A stretch of DNA of 16,214 nt, taken from positions 1-16,214 of the forward strand of contig JACDCN010000016.1 of the NCBI GenBank assembly GCA_013817555.1. Reading direction: 5' to 3'. Origin of the DNA: Actinomycetota bacterium (GTDB lineage: Bacteria; Actinomycetota; Thermoleophilia; Gaiellales; Gaiellaceae). Shown here one piece after another: positions 6,461-12,574 of this stretch. The notes below the pieces were generated by a model. The model ran no database searches. It was not told the DNA's origin and worked only from the letters and a program-made list of their open reading frames with translations. Position numbers and translations under genes: made by a program. Every line of letters begins with the position of its first letter. Position 1 is the first letter of the stretch.

Positions 6461-7140
6461 GAATCGGGCTGCAATCGGAGCTGGACTCCTTGGAAGCGAG
6501 TTTCCAGGAAGCGGGCGAGATCGTCTTCCGGTCGATCCGTGGCGCTATCGACGCCATGCGCACGCAGGACGTCGAGCTCTGTGACGAGGTGATCGCGTTC
6601 GACGACGAGGTGGACGAGCGCTACCTCGCGCTGGAGAGGCAGGTCGAGATGGTGTTGGCACGCCAGACCCCTGTGGCGAGCGATCTTCGGCTCGTCCTCG
6701 CGGTGCTCCACTCGGCGCTGCACATCGAGCGCATGGGCGATCAATGCGTGACGATCGCCAAGCTGACGAAGCTTTCAAGCCATCTCGGTACGAGGCAAGC
6801 GGTGGTCGAGGGTCTCGTCGACATGGGTGAACGTTGCGCGGAGATGGTCAGGGTCTCGCTCTCCGCCTTTGCGGCACGAGACCTCCAGCAGGCGCGTGGG
6901 TTGCATCAGCTCGACGATCTCGTCGACACCGCGAACCGGCAGGTGTTCCAGGAGGTGCTCGGGTACGTCAACGATGCCGAAGCCCTCGAGTGGGGTATGA
7001 GACAGATCACCGTTGCGCGCTGCTTCGAGCGGATTGGCGACAACGCGGTCGACATCGGCGAGCAGACGGCGTTCATCGTGACCGGTGAGTTCGCCGAGTT
7101 CACCGACGCCTCGCACGAAGACGGGCAGCGGCCCGTCTGA
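6457..7140 (+). CDS. phoU: PhoU, phosphate signalling/transport regulator
   Basis: This 227-residue all-helical protein is made of two PhoU repeats. Each carries the metal-binding E-R-x-G-D motif: E91-R-M-G-D95 in repeat 1 and E191-R-I-G-D195 (ARCFERIGDNAVDIGEQ) in repeat 2. PhoU is known to damp Pst uptake and to link the transporter to the PhoR-type kinase, shutting off the Pho response when phosphate is plentiful. Here the kinase lacks membrane segments, so PhoU is its most plausible signal source (inference). The ATG overlaps the pstB TGA; no strong ribosome site is seen, consistent with coupled translation. It is the last gene of the first Pst transcript, with a GC-rich hairpin downstream. 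Confidence 0.95.
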   Translation: MRIGLQSELDSLEASFQEAGEIVFRSIRGAIDAMRTQDVELCDEVIAFDDEVDERYLALERQVEMVLARQTPVASDLRLVLAVLHSALHIERMGDQCVTIAKLTKLSSHLGTRQAVVEGLVDMGERCAEMVRVSLSAFAARDLQQARGLHQLDDLVDTANRQVFQEVLGYVNDAEALEWGMRQITVARCFERIGDNAVDIGEQTAFIVTGEFAEFTDASHEDGQRPV

Positions 7141-7153
7141 CTTTCTGCGCAAG

Positions 7154-7180
7154 ACCGGAATCAGCTATCGCGGATCCGGT
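7154..7180 (+). repeat. Inverted repeat just after phoU
   Basis: ACCGGA (7154-7159) and TCCGGT (7175-7180) can pair with a 15-base loop. It is a weak structure, possibly part of the 3' untranslated end of the pst-phoU transcript. Confidence 0.3.
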
Positions 7181-7197
7181 CGCGTAGATCCCTGAAG

Positions 7198-7216
7198 GCG
7201 GCCGCTGCGCGGCCGC
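7198..7216 (+). terminator. GC-rich hairpin after phoU
   Basis: GCGGCCGC (7198-7205), TGC, GCGGCCGC (7209-7216) forms an 8-bp stem, and the arm is itself palindromic. It lies 58 bases after the phoU stop, with no T-run. It could act as a terminator separating phoU from the PHO-box-driven second pstS, which begins its promoter about 30 bases later. Confidence 0.45.
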
Positions 7217-7247
7217 GGCGTCCCTCCCGCTTCACGCCGTAGTTCGG

Positions 7248-7280
7248 CTTCACCACTTCGTCACGAGGCGTTCACTCCTT
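7248..7280 (+). promoter_or_regulatory. PHO box 2: three 11-bp direct repeats upstream of the second pstS
   Basis: The units CTTCACCACTT (7248-7258), CGTCACGAGGC (7259-7269) and GTTCACTCCTT (7270-7280) keep the TTCACC-like core in an exact 11-bp register. The middle unit is degenerate (GTCACG). The layout matches PHO box 1 and the Streptomyces PhoP box. A TAGGCC hexamer at 7282-7287 is 16 bases from the middle core and is a possible -10. This implies that the second pstS has its own phosphate-controlled promoter. Confidence 0.7.
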
Positions 7281-7357
7281 CTAGGCCCATCTCGCCTTTC
7301 CCTGAAGCCACCATTGCGCTGCAAACGGAATTCGACACAGAGGAGTTGGGGGCAGAG

Positions 7358-8347
7358 ATGAAATCTTTCTTGGGGCGCCGCAGTAAAGCGGTCGCCGGCG
7401 GGGTGGTGGCCGCACTTGCGATCGCATCGGTGGCGGTGGGAGCGTCGGCCCAGAACCCCACATACAACCTGAAGAATCTCGGCGGCTCGATCAGCGCGGA
7501 TGGCTCGTCGACGGTCGGCCCATATACGCAAGCGGCCGCGGAGCTCTTTTCCAGAGCGGGCGCATCCAAGGTGAAAGTCACCGTCGGCATCTCCGGTACC
7601 GGCGGCGGCTTCCAGCGCTTTTGTAAGGGCGAGACCGATCTCTCCGATGCGTCGCGGCCGATGCGGATCTCGGAAGCTCAGGCATGCAAGACGAACAACA
7701 TCGGCTCGTGGCGTGCATTCACCGTCGCCAACGACGCGCTCACTGTCGTCGTCAGCCAGCAGAACTCGTGGGCGCAGTGTCTCTCGGTCGCCGAGCTGAA
7801 GAAGATCTGGGAGCCCGGCTCGAAGGTCAACAACTGGAAAGACGTTCGCTCCGGCTTCCCGGACGTGGCGCTGAAGCTGTTCGGCCCGGGAACGGATTCC
7901 GGAACGTTCGAGTACTTCACCGAGGCGATCAACGGTAAAGCGCGTGCCAGTCGCACCGACTACCAGGCCTCGGAGGACGATAACGTGCTCGTCCAGGGCG
8001 TCTCTGGTGAACGCGGTGGCATGGGCTACTTCGGCTACTCGTACTACACCGAGAACCAGAATCGGCTGAACGCGGTTCAGATCCGAAATCCGAAGACGGA
8101 CCAGTGCGTCGCGCCGGGCGTGAGCACGGTTCACTCGAACTCGTACAAGCCACTCTCCCGGCCGCTTTTCGTCTACGCGAAGGGTTCCTCCTTCAAGCGG
8201 AAGGAAGTGCAGGCGTTCCTCGACTACATCTTCGACAACGAGGTCAAGATCGCGCAGCGAGCCCGTTTCGTGCCGCTGACCAAGGTGCAGCTCAAGCGCG
8301 CGCGGACGAACTTCGCTCTCGCCGTGAAAGCCTCGAACAAGGGCTGA
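7358..8347 (+). CDS. pstS: PstS2, second phosphate-binding protein, non-lipoprotein and basic
   Basis: This 329-residue PstS paralogue keeps the same motifs: SADGSSTVGPY (46-56), SGTGGGFQRF (79-88), GPGTDSGTFEYF (176-187) and SEDDNVLVQGVSG. It keeps four matching cysteines (C89, C110, C141, C250). It lacks a lipobox cysteine; instead a Sec signal ends with GASA (cleavage after A31), so the mature protein is probably released or held by other means. By hand count the mature chain has about 25 acidic and 38 basic residues, opposite to PstS1. An in-frame TTG at 7346 has no spaced ribosome site; ATG 7358 follows AGGAG (7341-7345) and a G-run. It has its own PHO box and a strong hairpin after the stop. 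It may serve high-affinity capture, a wall-bound phosphate store, or a related oxyanion; binding to phosphate is inferred from motifs. Confidence 0.92.
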   Translation: MKSFLGRRSKAVAGGVVAALAIASVAVGASAQNPTYNLKNLGGSISADGSSTVGPYTQAAAELFSRAGASKVKVTVGISGTGGGFQRFCKGETDLSDASRPMRISEAQACKTNNIGSWRAFTVANDALTVVVSQQNSWAQCLSVAELKKIWEPGSKVNNWKDVRSGFPDVALKLFGPGTDSGTFEYFTEAINGKARASRTDYQASEDDNVLVQGVSGERGGMGYFGYSYYTENQNRLNAVQIRNPKTDQCVAPGVSTVHSNSYKPLSRPLFVYAKGSSFKRKEVQAFLDYIFDNEVKIAQRARFVPLTKVQLKRARTNFALAVKASNKG

Positions 8348-8376
8348 GCTCTCCCCTCCACCGCTCCGCCTGTCAG

Positions 8377-8404
8377 TGAGGGGCGGCCACTTGGCCGCCC
8401 CTCA
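8377..8404. terminator. Bidirectional terminator between pstS2 and arsC
   Basis: TGAGGGGCGGCC (8377-8388), ACTT loop, GGCCGCCCCTCA (8393-8404) is a perfect 12-bp stem with a 4-base loop between convergent genes, 29 bases after the pstS2 stop. The right arm contains the arsC stop codon (8402-8404, TGA on the minus strand), so the arsC coding end is built into the hairpin. There is no long T-run on either side. Confidence 0.8.
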
Positions 8405-9070
8405 TGCGTCTGGAACGACTTCTGACAGCTGGGAGACGACCGCCACGTCGAGCTCCGCGAGCAATCGCTGGATCCTCCGGTCGATGTCGTCGCGGATGCT
8501 CCGAACCTCATCGAGCGACGATGTCTCCGCGGGGTCGCCAACCTCCCAGTCCTCGTAGCGCTTGCCGGGGTAGATCGGACACGCGTCGCCGCAGCCCATG
8601 GTGACGACGACGTCCGCGGCGCGAACGATTTCGTCGGTGAGCGGCTTCGGGAAGGCGTCCTCGAGGTCGACCCCGAGCTCGACCATCGCCTCCGCCGCCA
8701 ACGGGTTCACGCTCTCCGCCGGATCCGAGCCGGCCGAGCGGACGCCGACGAGCCCGCCCGACCGAAGCGTGAGCAGACCAGCAGCCATTTGGCTGCGGCC
8801 TGCGTTCTGGACGCAGACGAACAGGACCTCGGGCAGATCCTTCGTGATCACGCCTTCGGCTTGCCCAAGCGCCTTCAAGCGCTCGCGGGTGAAGCGGTGC
8901 GCGAGGACAGGGACGAACACGTTGATCTTCGACCCGCCGAGCAGGTCGACGGACTCGGCAATGAAGCGCGCAATCGTCTCTCGCGAGAAGGTTCCTGAGA
9001 ACTCATCTTGCAGCGCCTCGGCCGCCTTCTCCACATGCTGTCGGGTGACGGGGTCGAGCATCTCGGTCAC
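8402..9070 (-). CDS. arsC: Arsenate reductase ArsC, low-molecular-weight phosphatase fold with N-terminal helical domain
   Basis: This 222-residue protein reduces arsenate to arsenite. Residues 1-78 form a helical domain (RQHVEKAAEALQDEFSGTFSRETIARFIAES...) seen in front of actinobacterial ArsC proteins. Residues 80-215 are the phosphatase-like reductase: P-loop C86-VQNAG-R92-S (CX5R), then VTMGC160GDAC164PIYPGKRYEDWEVGDPA with the resolving-cysteine region. Enzymes of this type in Corynebacterium and Mycobacterium use mycothiol/mycoredoxin; that coupling is expected here but not shown. The GTG at 9070 is chosen because GGAGGG (9076-9081) is 5 bases upstream; ATG 9061 is 14 bases from it. The frame stays open much further upstream but runs across arsR. 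It diverges from arsR across a palindrome. Confidence 0.92.
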   Translation of the reverse strand: MTEMLDPVTRQHVEKAAEALQDEFSGTFSRETIARFIAESVDLLGGSKINVFVPVLAHRFTRERLKALGQAEGVITKDLPEVLFVCVQNAGRSQMAAGLLTLRSGGLVGVRSAGSDPAESVNPLAAEAMVELGVDLEDAFPKPLTDEIVRAADVVVTMGCGDACPIYPGKRYEDWEVGDPAETSSLDEVRSIRDDIDRRIQRLLAELDVAVVSQLSEVVPDA

Positions 9071-9123
9071 GGAATCCCTCCAGGTCGCTGGGCTCGGACG
9101 ATCGTCCCAGACATATCGGCGAA

Positions 9124-9137
9124 GGTCAATATTGACC
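9124..9137. promoter_or_regulatory. ArsR operator: perfect 14-bp palindrome
   Basis: GGTCAATATTGACC is perfectly symmetrical and lies in the 96-base divergent gap between arsC and arsR. ArsR-family operators commonly have the form TCAA-n-TTGA, which this contains. Each strand of the palindrome reads TTGACC, a good -35 hexamer, so a bound repressor would cover a -35 in both directions. Confidence 0.75.
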
Positions 9138-9159
9138 GTGGTAAATATATGGATAGGAT
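9132..9159 (+). promoter_or_regulatory. arsR promoter, probably giving a leaderless mRNA
   Basis: TTGACC (9132-9137) and TAGGAT (9154-9159) are separated by 16 bases, close to the sigma-70-type consensus. Transcription would start about 7 bases after TAGGAT, at or next to the arsR ATG (9167). The -35 is the right half of the palindromic operator, which fits autorepression. Confidence 0.6.
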
Positions 9160-9166
9160 CCTCGCG

Positions 9167-9511
9167 ATGAAGACGCTGCCGACGGTCGATTGCTGCACCC
9201 CGCTTTCGGGTTCGACGCTTTCCGTTGAGGATGGCATCGAGCTCGAGCGGCTGTTCAAGGCGCTCGCCGATCGCAACCGCTTGCGCATCCTCAACGTCCT
9301 GCTCGAAGCAGGCGGGGAGGAGGTCTGTGTCTGCGAGTTCCAGCCAACGCTCGGGATCGCGCAGCCCACGGTGAGTCACCACCTGAAGCAGCTGGTACGA
9401 GCGGGCTTGCTGGAACGCGAAAAGCGCGGAACGTTCGCGTACTACCGGGTGACGCCGGGCGTACTGGAAAGAATCGGCCTTCTCCTTGTGCCGACGCCCG
9501 TTCAGGCCTGA
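9167..9511 (+). CDS. arsR: ArsR-family arsenic-responsive repressor
   Basis: This is a 114-residue winged-helix repressor. Residues 22-46 (ELERLFKALADRNRLRILNVLLEAG) and 60-90 (LGIAQPTVSHHLKQLVRAGLLEREKRG) form the ArsR/SmtB DNA-binding fold, with a C-terminal wing FAYYRVTP. There are two thiol clusters: C9-C10 near the N-terminus and C54-V-C56 at the start of the recognition region. The latter matches the CVC arsenite site of E. coli ArsR; an N-terminal CC pair contributes to the site in Corynebacterium ArsR. The start at 9167 is preferred over the in-frame ATG at 9149 because of the TAGGAT hexamer 7 bases upstream. It likely represses itself, the following aquaporin gene (starting 4 bases after its stop) and divergent arsC until arsenite binds. 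Confidence 0.93.
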   Translation: MKTLPTVDCCTPLSGSTLSVEDGIELERLFKALADRNRLRILNVLLEAGGEEVCVCEFQPTLGIAQPTVSHHLKQLVRAGLLEREKRGTFAYYRVTPGVLERIGLLLVPTPVQA

Positions 9512-9515
9512 GCGC

Positions 9516-10178
9516 GTGGAGGGGTCTTTCTTCCGGTCGCTCGGAGCCGAGGCGATCGGCACGTTCGCCCTCGTCTTCGTCGGGGGCGGCGCGATCATGG
9601 TCGACGAGGAGAGCGGAGCCCTCGGAAGCGTCGGCATCGCGCTGGCGTTCGGCCTTGTGATCATGGCGATGGTCTACGCCGTCGGACACATCTCGGGGGC
9701 GCACCTGAATCCGGCAGTGACGCTCGCGTTTGCGCTGAGACGTCACTTTCCCGGCGCCCGCGTTCCGGCCTACTGGGCGGCTCAAGTCACCGGCGCACTA
9801 TCGGCGGCGGTCCTGCTGCGGATCTCGCTGGGGGACGTGGCCGACGTCGGTGCGACGACGCCTTCGGGCTCCCAGGCGCAGTCGTTTCTCTGGGAGGTCG
9901 TCCTGACAGCGATCCTGCTCTTCGTGATCATGGCTGTCGCCACCGACACGCGGGCAGTCGGAGAGGCAGCGGCGATTGCGATCGGCGGCACGATCGCACT
10001 CGCATCGCTCGTCGGCGGGCCAATCTCCGGGGCGTCGTTGAACCCCGCGCGCTCGCTCGGGCCGGCGATCGCGTCGGGTGTCGGCGATTCGCTCTGGCTG
10101 TATCTCGTGGCGCCGCTCGTCGGAGGCACGCTCGGTGCGCTCGCTTATGAAGTCGTGCGCGGGACGAAAGCCGTCTAA
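9516..10178 (+). CDS. Aquaporin/MIP channel, probable arsenite exit channel (AqpS-like)
   Basis: This is a 220-residue six-helix channel of the major intrinsic protein family. Both pore-lining motifs are intact: HLNPAVTL (NPA at 65-67) and ASLNPARSLGPA (NPA at 176-178, followed by R179 of the selectivity filter). The family conducts water or small neutral solutes; undissociated arsenous acid is one such solute. Its position directly behind arsR, and opposite arsC, argues for arsenite efflux by facilitated diffusion, as known for AqpS of Sinorhizobium meliloti. The GTG at 9516 is preferred; an in-frame TTG at 9486 would overlap arsR and has no better ribosome site. Neither start has a clear one, so coupling to arsR is likely. 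Solute specificity is inferred from context only. Confidence 0.88.
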   Translation: MEGSFFRSLGAEAIGTFALVFVGGGAIMVDEESGALGSVGIALAFGLVIMAMVYAVGHISGAHLNPAVTLAFALRRHFPGARVPAYWAAQVTGALSAAVLLRISLGDVADVGATTPSGSQAQSFLWEVVLTAILLFVIMAVATDTRAVGEAAAIAIGGTIALASLVGGPISGASLNPARSLGPAIASGVGDSLWLYLVAPLVGGTLGALAYEVVRGTKAV

Positions 10179-10239
10179 CGCGACGCCGAGTTCACCACTC
10201 CGAGACGTTCTGAGCGGCTTAGCTCATTACGCTGCGAGA

Positions 10240-11649
10240 GTGCGCCAGACGCTCGAACGTGAGCTCAAGCTCACGCCCTCCGACGGCTTTCGCCTGAGCG
10301 ATCTCGGCGTGGAGCTCCCGAGCCGGGACTTCGTCTCGACGTACTACGACACGCCTGAGCTCAAGCTGGCGCGCCACGACATCACTCTGCGCCATCGCAG
10401 CGAGGAGGGCTCCGGTCTCTGGCAGCTCAAGGTGCCACGCGGCGCCGCGAGGATCGAGCTGGAGGTGGCAGGAACGCCTGCCCGCCCTCCGAGCGATCTT
10501 GTCGCCTTGCTTTTCGCCCACCTGCGTGGCCACGAGCCGGTTCGCGTGGCGCGGCTTCGCACACGCCGAAAGACGGTGCGAACCGATGGAGCCGAGATCG
10601 TCGAGGACGCGGTCGCGGTGCTCGACGGACAACGCATCACTTCGCGGTTTCGTGAGCTGGAGGTCGAGTTGGTCGACGGCGGCGACGAGCGCACGCTCCA
10701 GCGTCTGGAGAAGGCTCTTCGGCGAGCCGGCGCCGCGTCGGCCGAGTTCCGCCCGAAGCTCTTTCGCGCCCTGAACCTCTCCCCGTCCACGCGGCGGCCG
10801 GCTCTGACAGCCGACGCCGCATTCAGCGACGTGCTCGTAGCCGCCCTCGTTGACCAGCATGACCGGCTTCTCGCCCACGATCCGGGCACCCGGCTCGGGT
10901 CCGATCCCGAGGACCTCCACCAGATGCGCGTAGCGACGCGAAGGGCACGCGCTTTTCTGCGAGCAGCCGAGCCGCTGCTCGACTCCGAGTGGGCGGATGA
11001 CTGGCGCGACGAGCTTCGCTGGATCGGGTCCGCGCTCGGGCCCGCGCGCGACCTCGATGTGCTCATCGACCGGCTGGGCGGCGAGATCGCGCGGCTCGGA
11101 GACGAGCGGCGTGCGGTCCGGGGCATGCTCGAGGGGCTAGAACGGGAGCGTCGGAAAGCACGTGCCGTCGTTGTCTCCGTGCTCTCCGAGGAGCGCTATC
11201 CGAGGCTCCTCGACCGACTCGAGACGCCCGAGCCACGACTCGCCACGGAGGCGCGGCGCACGCTTGCCGAGCTCTGGTGGACGGAGTTCGGACGCACGCG
11301 GCGAGCCTTCGGTCGGTTGGACGACGATTCGAGCGACGACGAGCTTCACGCCGCCCGCATCAAGGTCAAACGATCCCGGTACGCGGCGGAGCTGGCCGCG
11401 CATGAGCTTGGCCTGCCCGGTGAGCGCTTCGTCGACGCGGCGAAGGCGCTCCAGGACGTGCTCGGGGAGCACCAGGACGCGTTCGTCGCCGAAGAGCGTA
11501 TTCGCGCGTGGTCGGATGACAGGCGCGAAGCCGATGATGCCGTCCGAAAGCTTTTGAAGTGGGAGCGTGCGCGCCGGAGAAAGGCGCGTGCCGAATGGCC
11601 GCAGGCCTGGAGGCTGCTCGACCGGCGGGCGCGAAAGGCACGTCCGTGA
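10240..11649 (+). CDS. CYTH-CHAD domain protein (probable polyphosphate-associated protein)
   Basis: This is a 469-residue two-domain protein. Residues 1-180 are a CYTH (triphosphate tunnel) domain: the signature E6-R-E8-L-K10 (ExExK), FVSTYYDTPELKLARHDITLRHR, WQLKVP, and ELEVEL. Residues about 190-460 are a CHAD domain, all-helical and rich in Arg/Lys with conserved histidines: DLHQMRVATRRARAFLR (H227), DELHAARIKVKRSRYAAEL (H370) and LGEHQDAF (H411). CHAD domains bind polyphosphate and can locate to polyphosphate granules; CYTH enzymes act on triphosphates or inorganic tripolyphosphate. GTG 10240 begins right at the CYTH signature; the frame is open further left inside the aquaporin gene, but that part is not family-like. 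No clear ribosome site is seen. Its stop overlaps the NUDIX gene start, so the two are translationally linked. Confidence 0.9.
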   Translation: MRQTLERELKLTPSDGFRLSDLGVELPSRDFVSTYYDTPELKLARHDITLRHRSEEGSGLWQLKVPRGAARIELEVAGTPARPPSDLVALLFAHLRGHEPVRVARLRTRRKTVRTDGAEIVEDAVAVLDGQRITSRFRELEVELVDGGDERTLQRLEKALRRAGAASAEFRPKLFRALNLSPSTRRPALTADAAFSDVLVAALVDQHDRLLAHDPGTRLGSDPEDLHQMRVATRRARAFLRAAEPLLDSEWADDWRDELRWIGSALGPARDLDVLIDRLGGEIARLGDERRAVRGMLEGLERERRKARAVVVSVLSEERYPRLLDRLETPEPRLATEARRTLAELWWTEFGRTRRAFGRLDDDSSDDELHAARIKVKRSRYAAELAAHELGLPGERFVDAAKALQDVLGEHQDAFVAEERIRAWSDDRREADDAVRKLLKWERARRRKARAEWPQAWRLLDRRARKARP

Positions 11650-12044
11650 TCCGCGCGGCGGGCGGTGTGGTCACGCGTCCTGGAGAGACCGGGCTCGAAG
11701 TTCTCGTGGTTCACCGGCCGAAGTACGGCGACTGGTCGCTTCCCAAGGGAAAGGCGCTGCGGGGCGAGCGCGACGAGACCTGTGCGCTCCGGGAGGTCGA
11801 GGAGGAGACCGGTCTTCGCTGTGAGCTCGGCGAGGAGCTCGCCACAACCCGCTACGACGACGCCCGTGGTCGTGCGAAGCGCGTGCGCTACTGGCTGATG
11901 ACGCCGATCGCCGGCGACCTCGAGTTTCGGAACGAGGTCGACGACGGCCGCTGGCTGTCCATCGAGGAGGCCCAAGTCGTCCTCAGCTACGCGCGCGACG
12001 CGCAAGTGCTCCGTTTCCTCGAGGGACGCGCTGCTCTCGTCTAG
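11646..12044 (+). CDS. NUDIX hydrolase (MutT1-like N-terminal half)
   Basis: This is a 132-residue single-domain NUDIX protein. The complete Nudix box runs from G35 to L57 (Gx5E41x7R49-E50-V-x-E53-E54-x-G56-L57), which binds the metal for hydrolysis of a nucleoside diphosphate linked to another group. The flanks, VIRAAGGVV, VVHRPKYGDWSLPKGK, RVRYWL and a tail LSYARDAQVLRFL, closely resemble the NUDIX half of mycobacterial MutT1, which removes 8-oxo-GTP and acts on diadenosine polyphosphates. In MutT1 a histidine phosphatase domain follows in the same chain; here it is the next gene. The GTG overlaps the CHAD-protein stop (GTGA), with AAAGG (11634-11638) 7 bases upstream. The substrate is not determined. 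Confidence 0.9.
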   Translation: MIRAAGGVVTRPGETGLEVLVVHRPKYGDWSLPKGKALRGERDETCALREVEEETGLRCELGEELATTRYDDARGRAKRVRYWLMTPIAGDLEFRNEVDDGRWLSIEEAQVVLSYARDAQVLRFLEGRAALV

Positions 12045-12070
12045 GTACGCCCCTACCATCCGGGTCTCGC

Positions 12071-12571
12071 ATGGATCTCTATCTCGTACGACACGCGATC
12101 GCCGAGCCGCGCGACGCGGCGCGCTGGCCGGATGATTCCCAGCGGCCACTCACCCCCGCGGGAATCGAGCGCTTTCGAGCCGCCGCGCGCGGTTTGCGCC
12201 GCCTGGGAGACGAGGTCGACATAGTGCTCGCGAGCCCGCACGTGCGTGCGTGGCATACCGCGGAGCTCTTGACGGAGGAGGCCGGATGGCCGATTCCGGA
12301 GGAGTGGCCCGCGCTCGAGCCGCAGACTCCGCGGGGCGAGTGCCTCGACGCGCTGCGGGACCGGCAGGAGTCGGCGGTCGGCCTCGTCGGCCACCAGCCG
12401 CTGCTCTCGGAGCTCGCGTCTCTGCTCCTCGCCGGCGACGGGCGCCCGCAGCGTCTCGAGCTGAAGAAGGGCGGCTCGATGTGCCTGCGCTGTGACGGCG
12501 GTGTCGAGGCGGGAACCGCCGCCCTGCGCTGGAGCGTGAGCCCGAAGATCCTCGTCTCGCTCGGGCGCTAA
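12071..12571 (+). CDS. sixA: SixA-type histidine phosphatase
   Basis: This is a 166-residue protein of the histidine phosphatase (phosphoglycerate-mutase-like) superfamily. The catalytic R7-H8 is in LYLVRHAIAEPRD, the second arginine R59 in ASPHVRAWHTAELL and the second histidine H108 in GLVGHQPLLSEL; the length fits SixA. SixA of E. coli dephosphorylates phosphohistidine in signalling and phosphotransfer proteins. Here the order NUDIX then histidine phosphatase matches the two domains of mycobacterial MutT1, so it may instead work with the preceding enzyme on nucleotide products. It starts 26 bases after the NUDIX stop, with no strong ribosome site. The stop is 3 bases from the convergent ppx stop. 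Confidence 0.88.
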   Translation: MDLYLVRHAIAEPRDAARWPDDSQRPLTPAGIERFRAAARGLRRLGDEVDIVLASPHVRAWHTAELLTEEAGWPIPEEWPALEPQTPRGECLDALRDRQESAVGLVGHQPLLSELASLLLAGDGRPQRLELKKGGSMCLRCDGGVEAGTAALRWSVSPKILVSLGR

Positions 12572-12574
12572 CGG

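Noticed and set aside
9071..9664. Long upstream extension of the arsC reading frame
   Set aside because: It is antisense to arsR and the aquaporin start, both with intact family motifs; the extension is low-complexity GC-frame sequence, and a good ribosome site marks GTG 9070.
10191..10201. TTCACCACTCC before the CHAD gene as a third PHO box
   Set aside because: Only a single core is present; the next 11-bp position has no TTCACC-like sequence and there is no -10 at suitable spacing.
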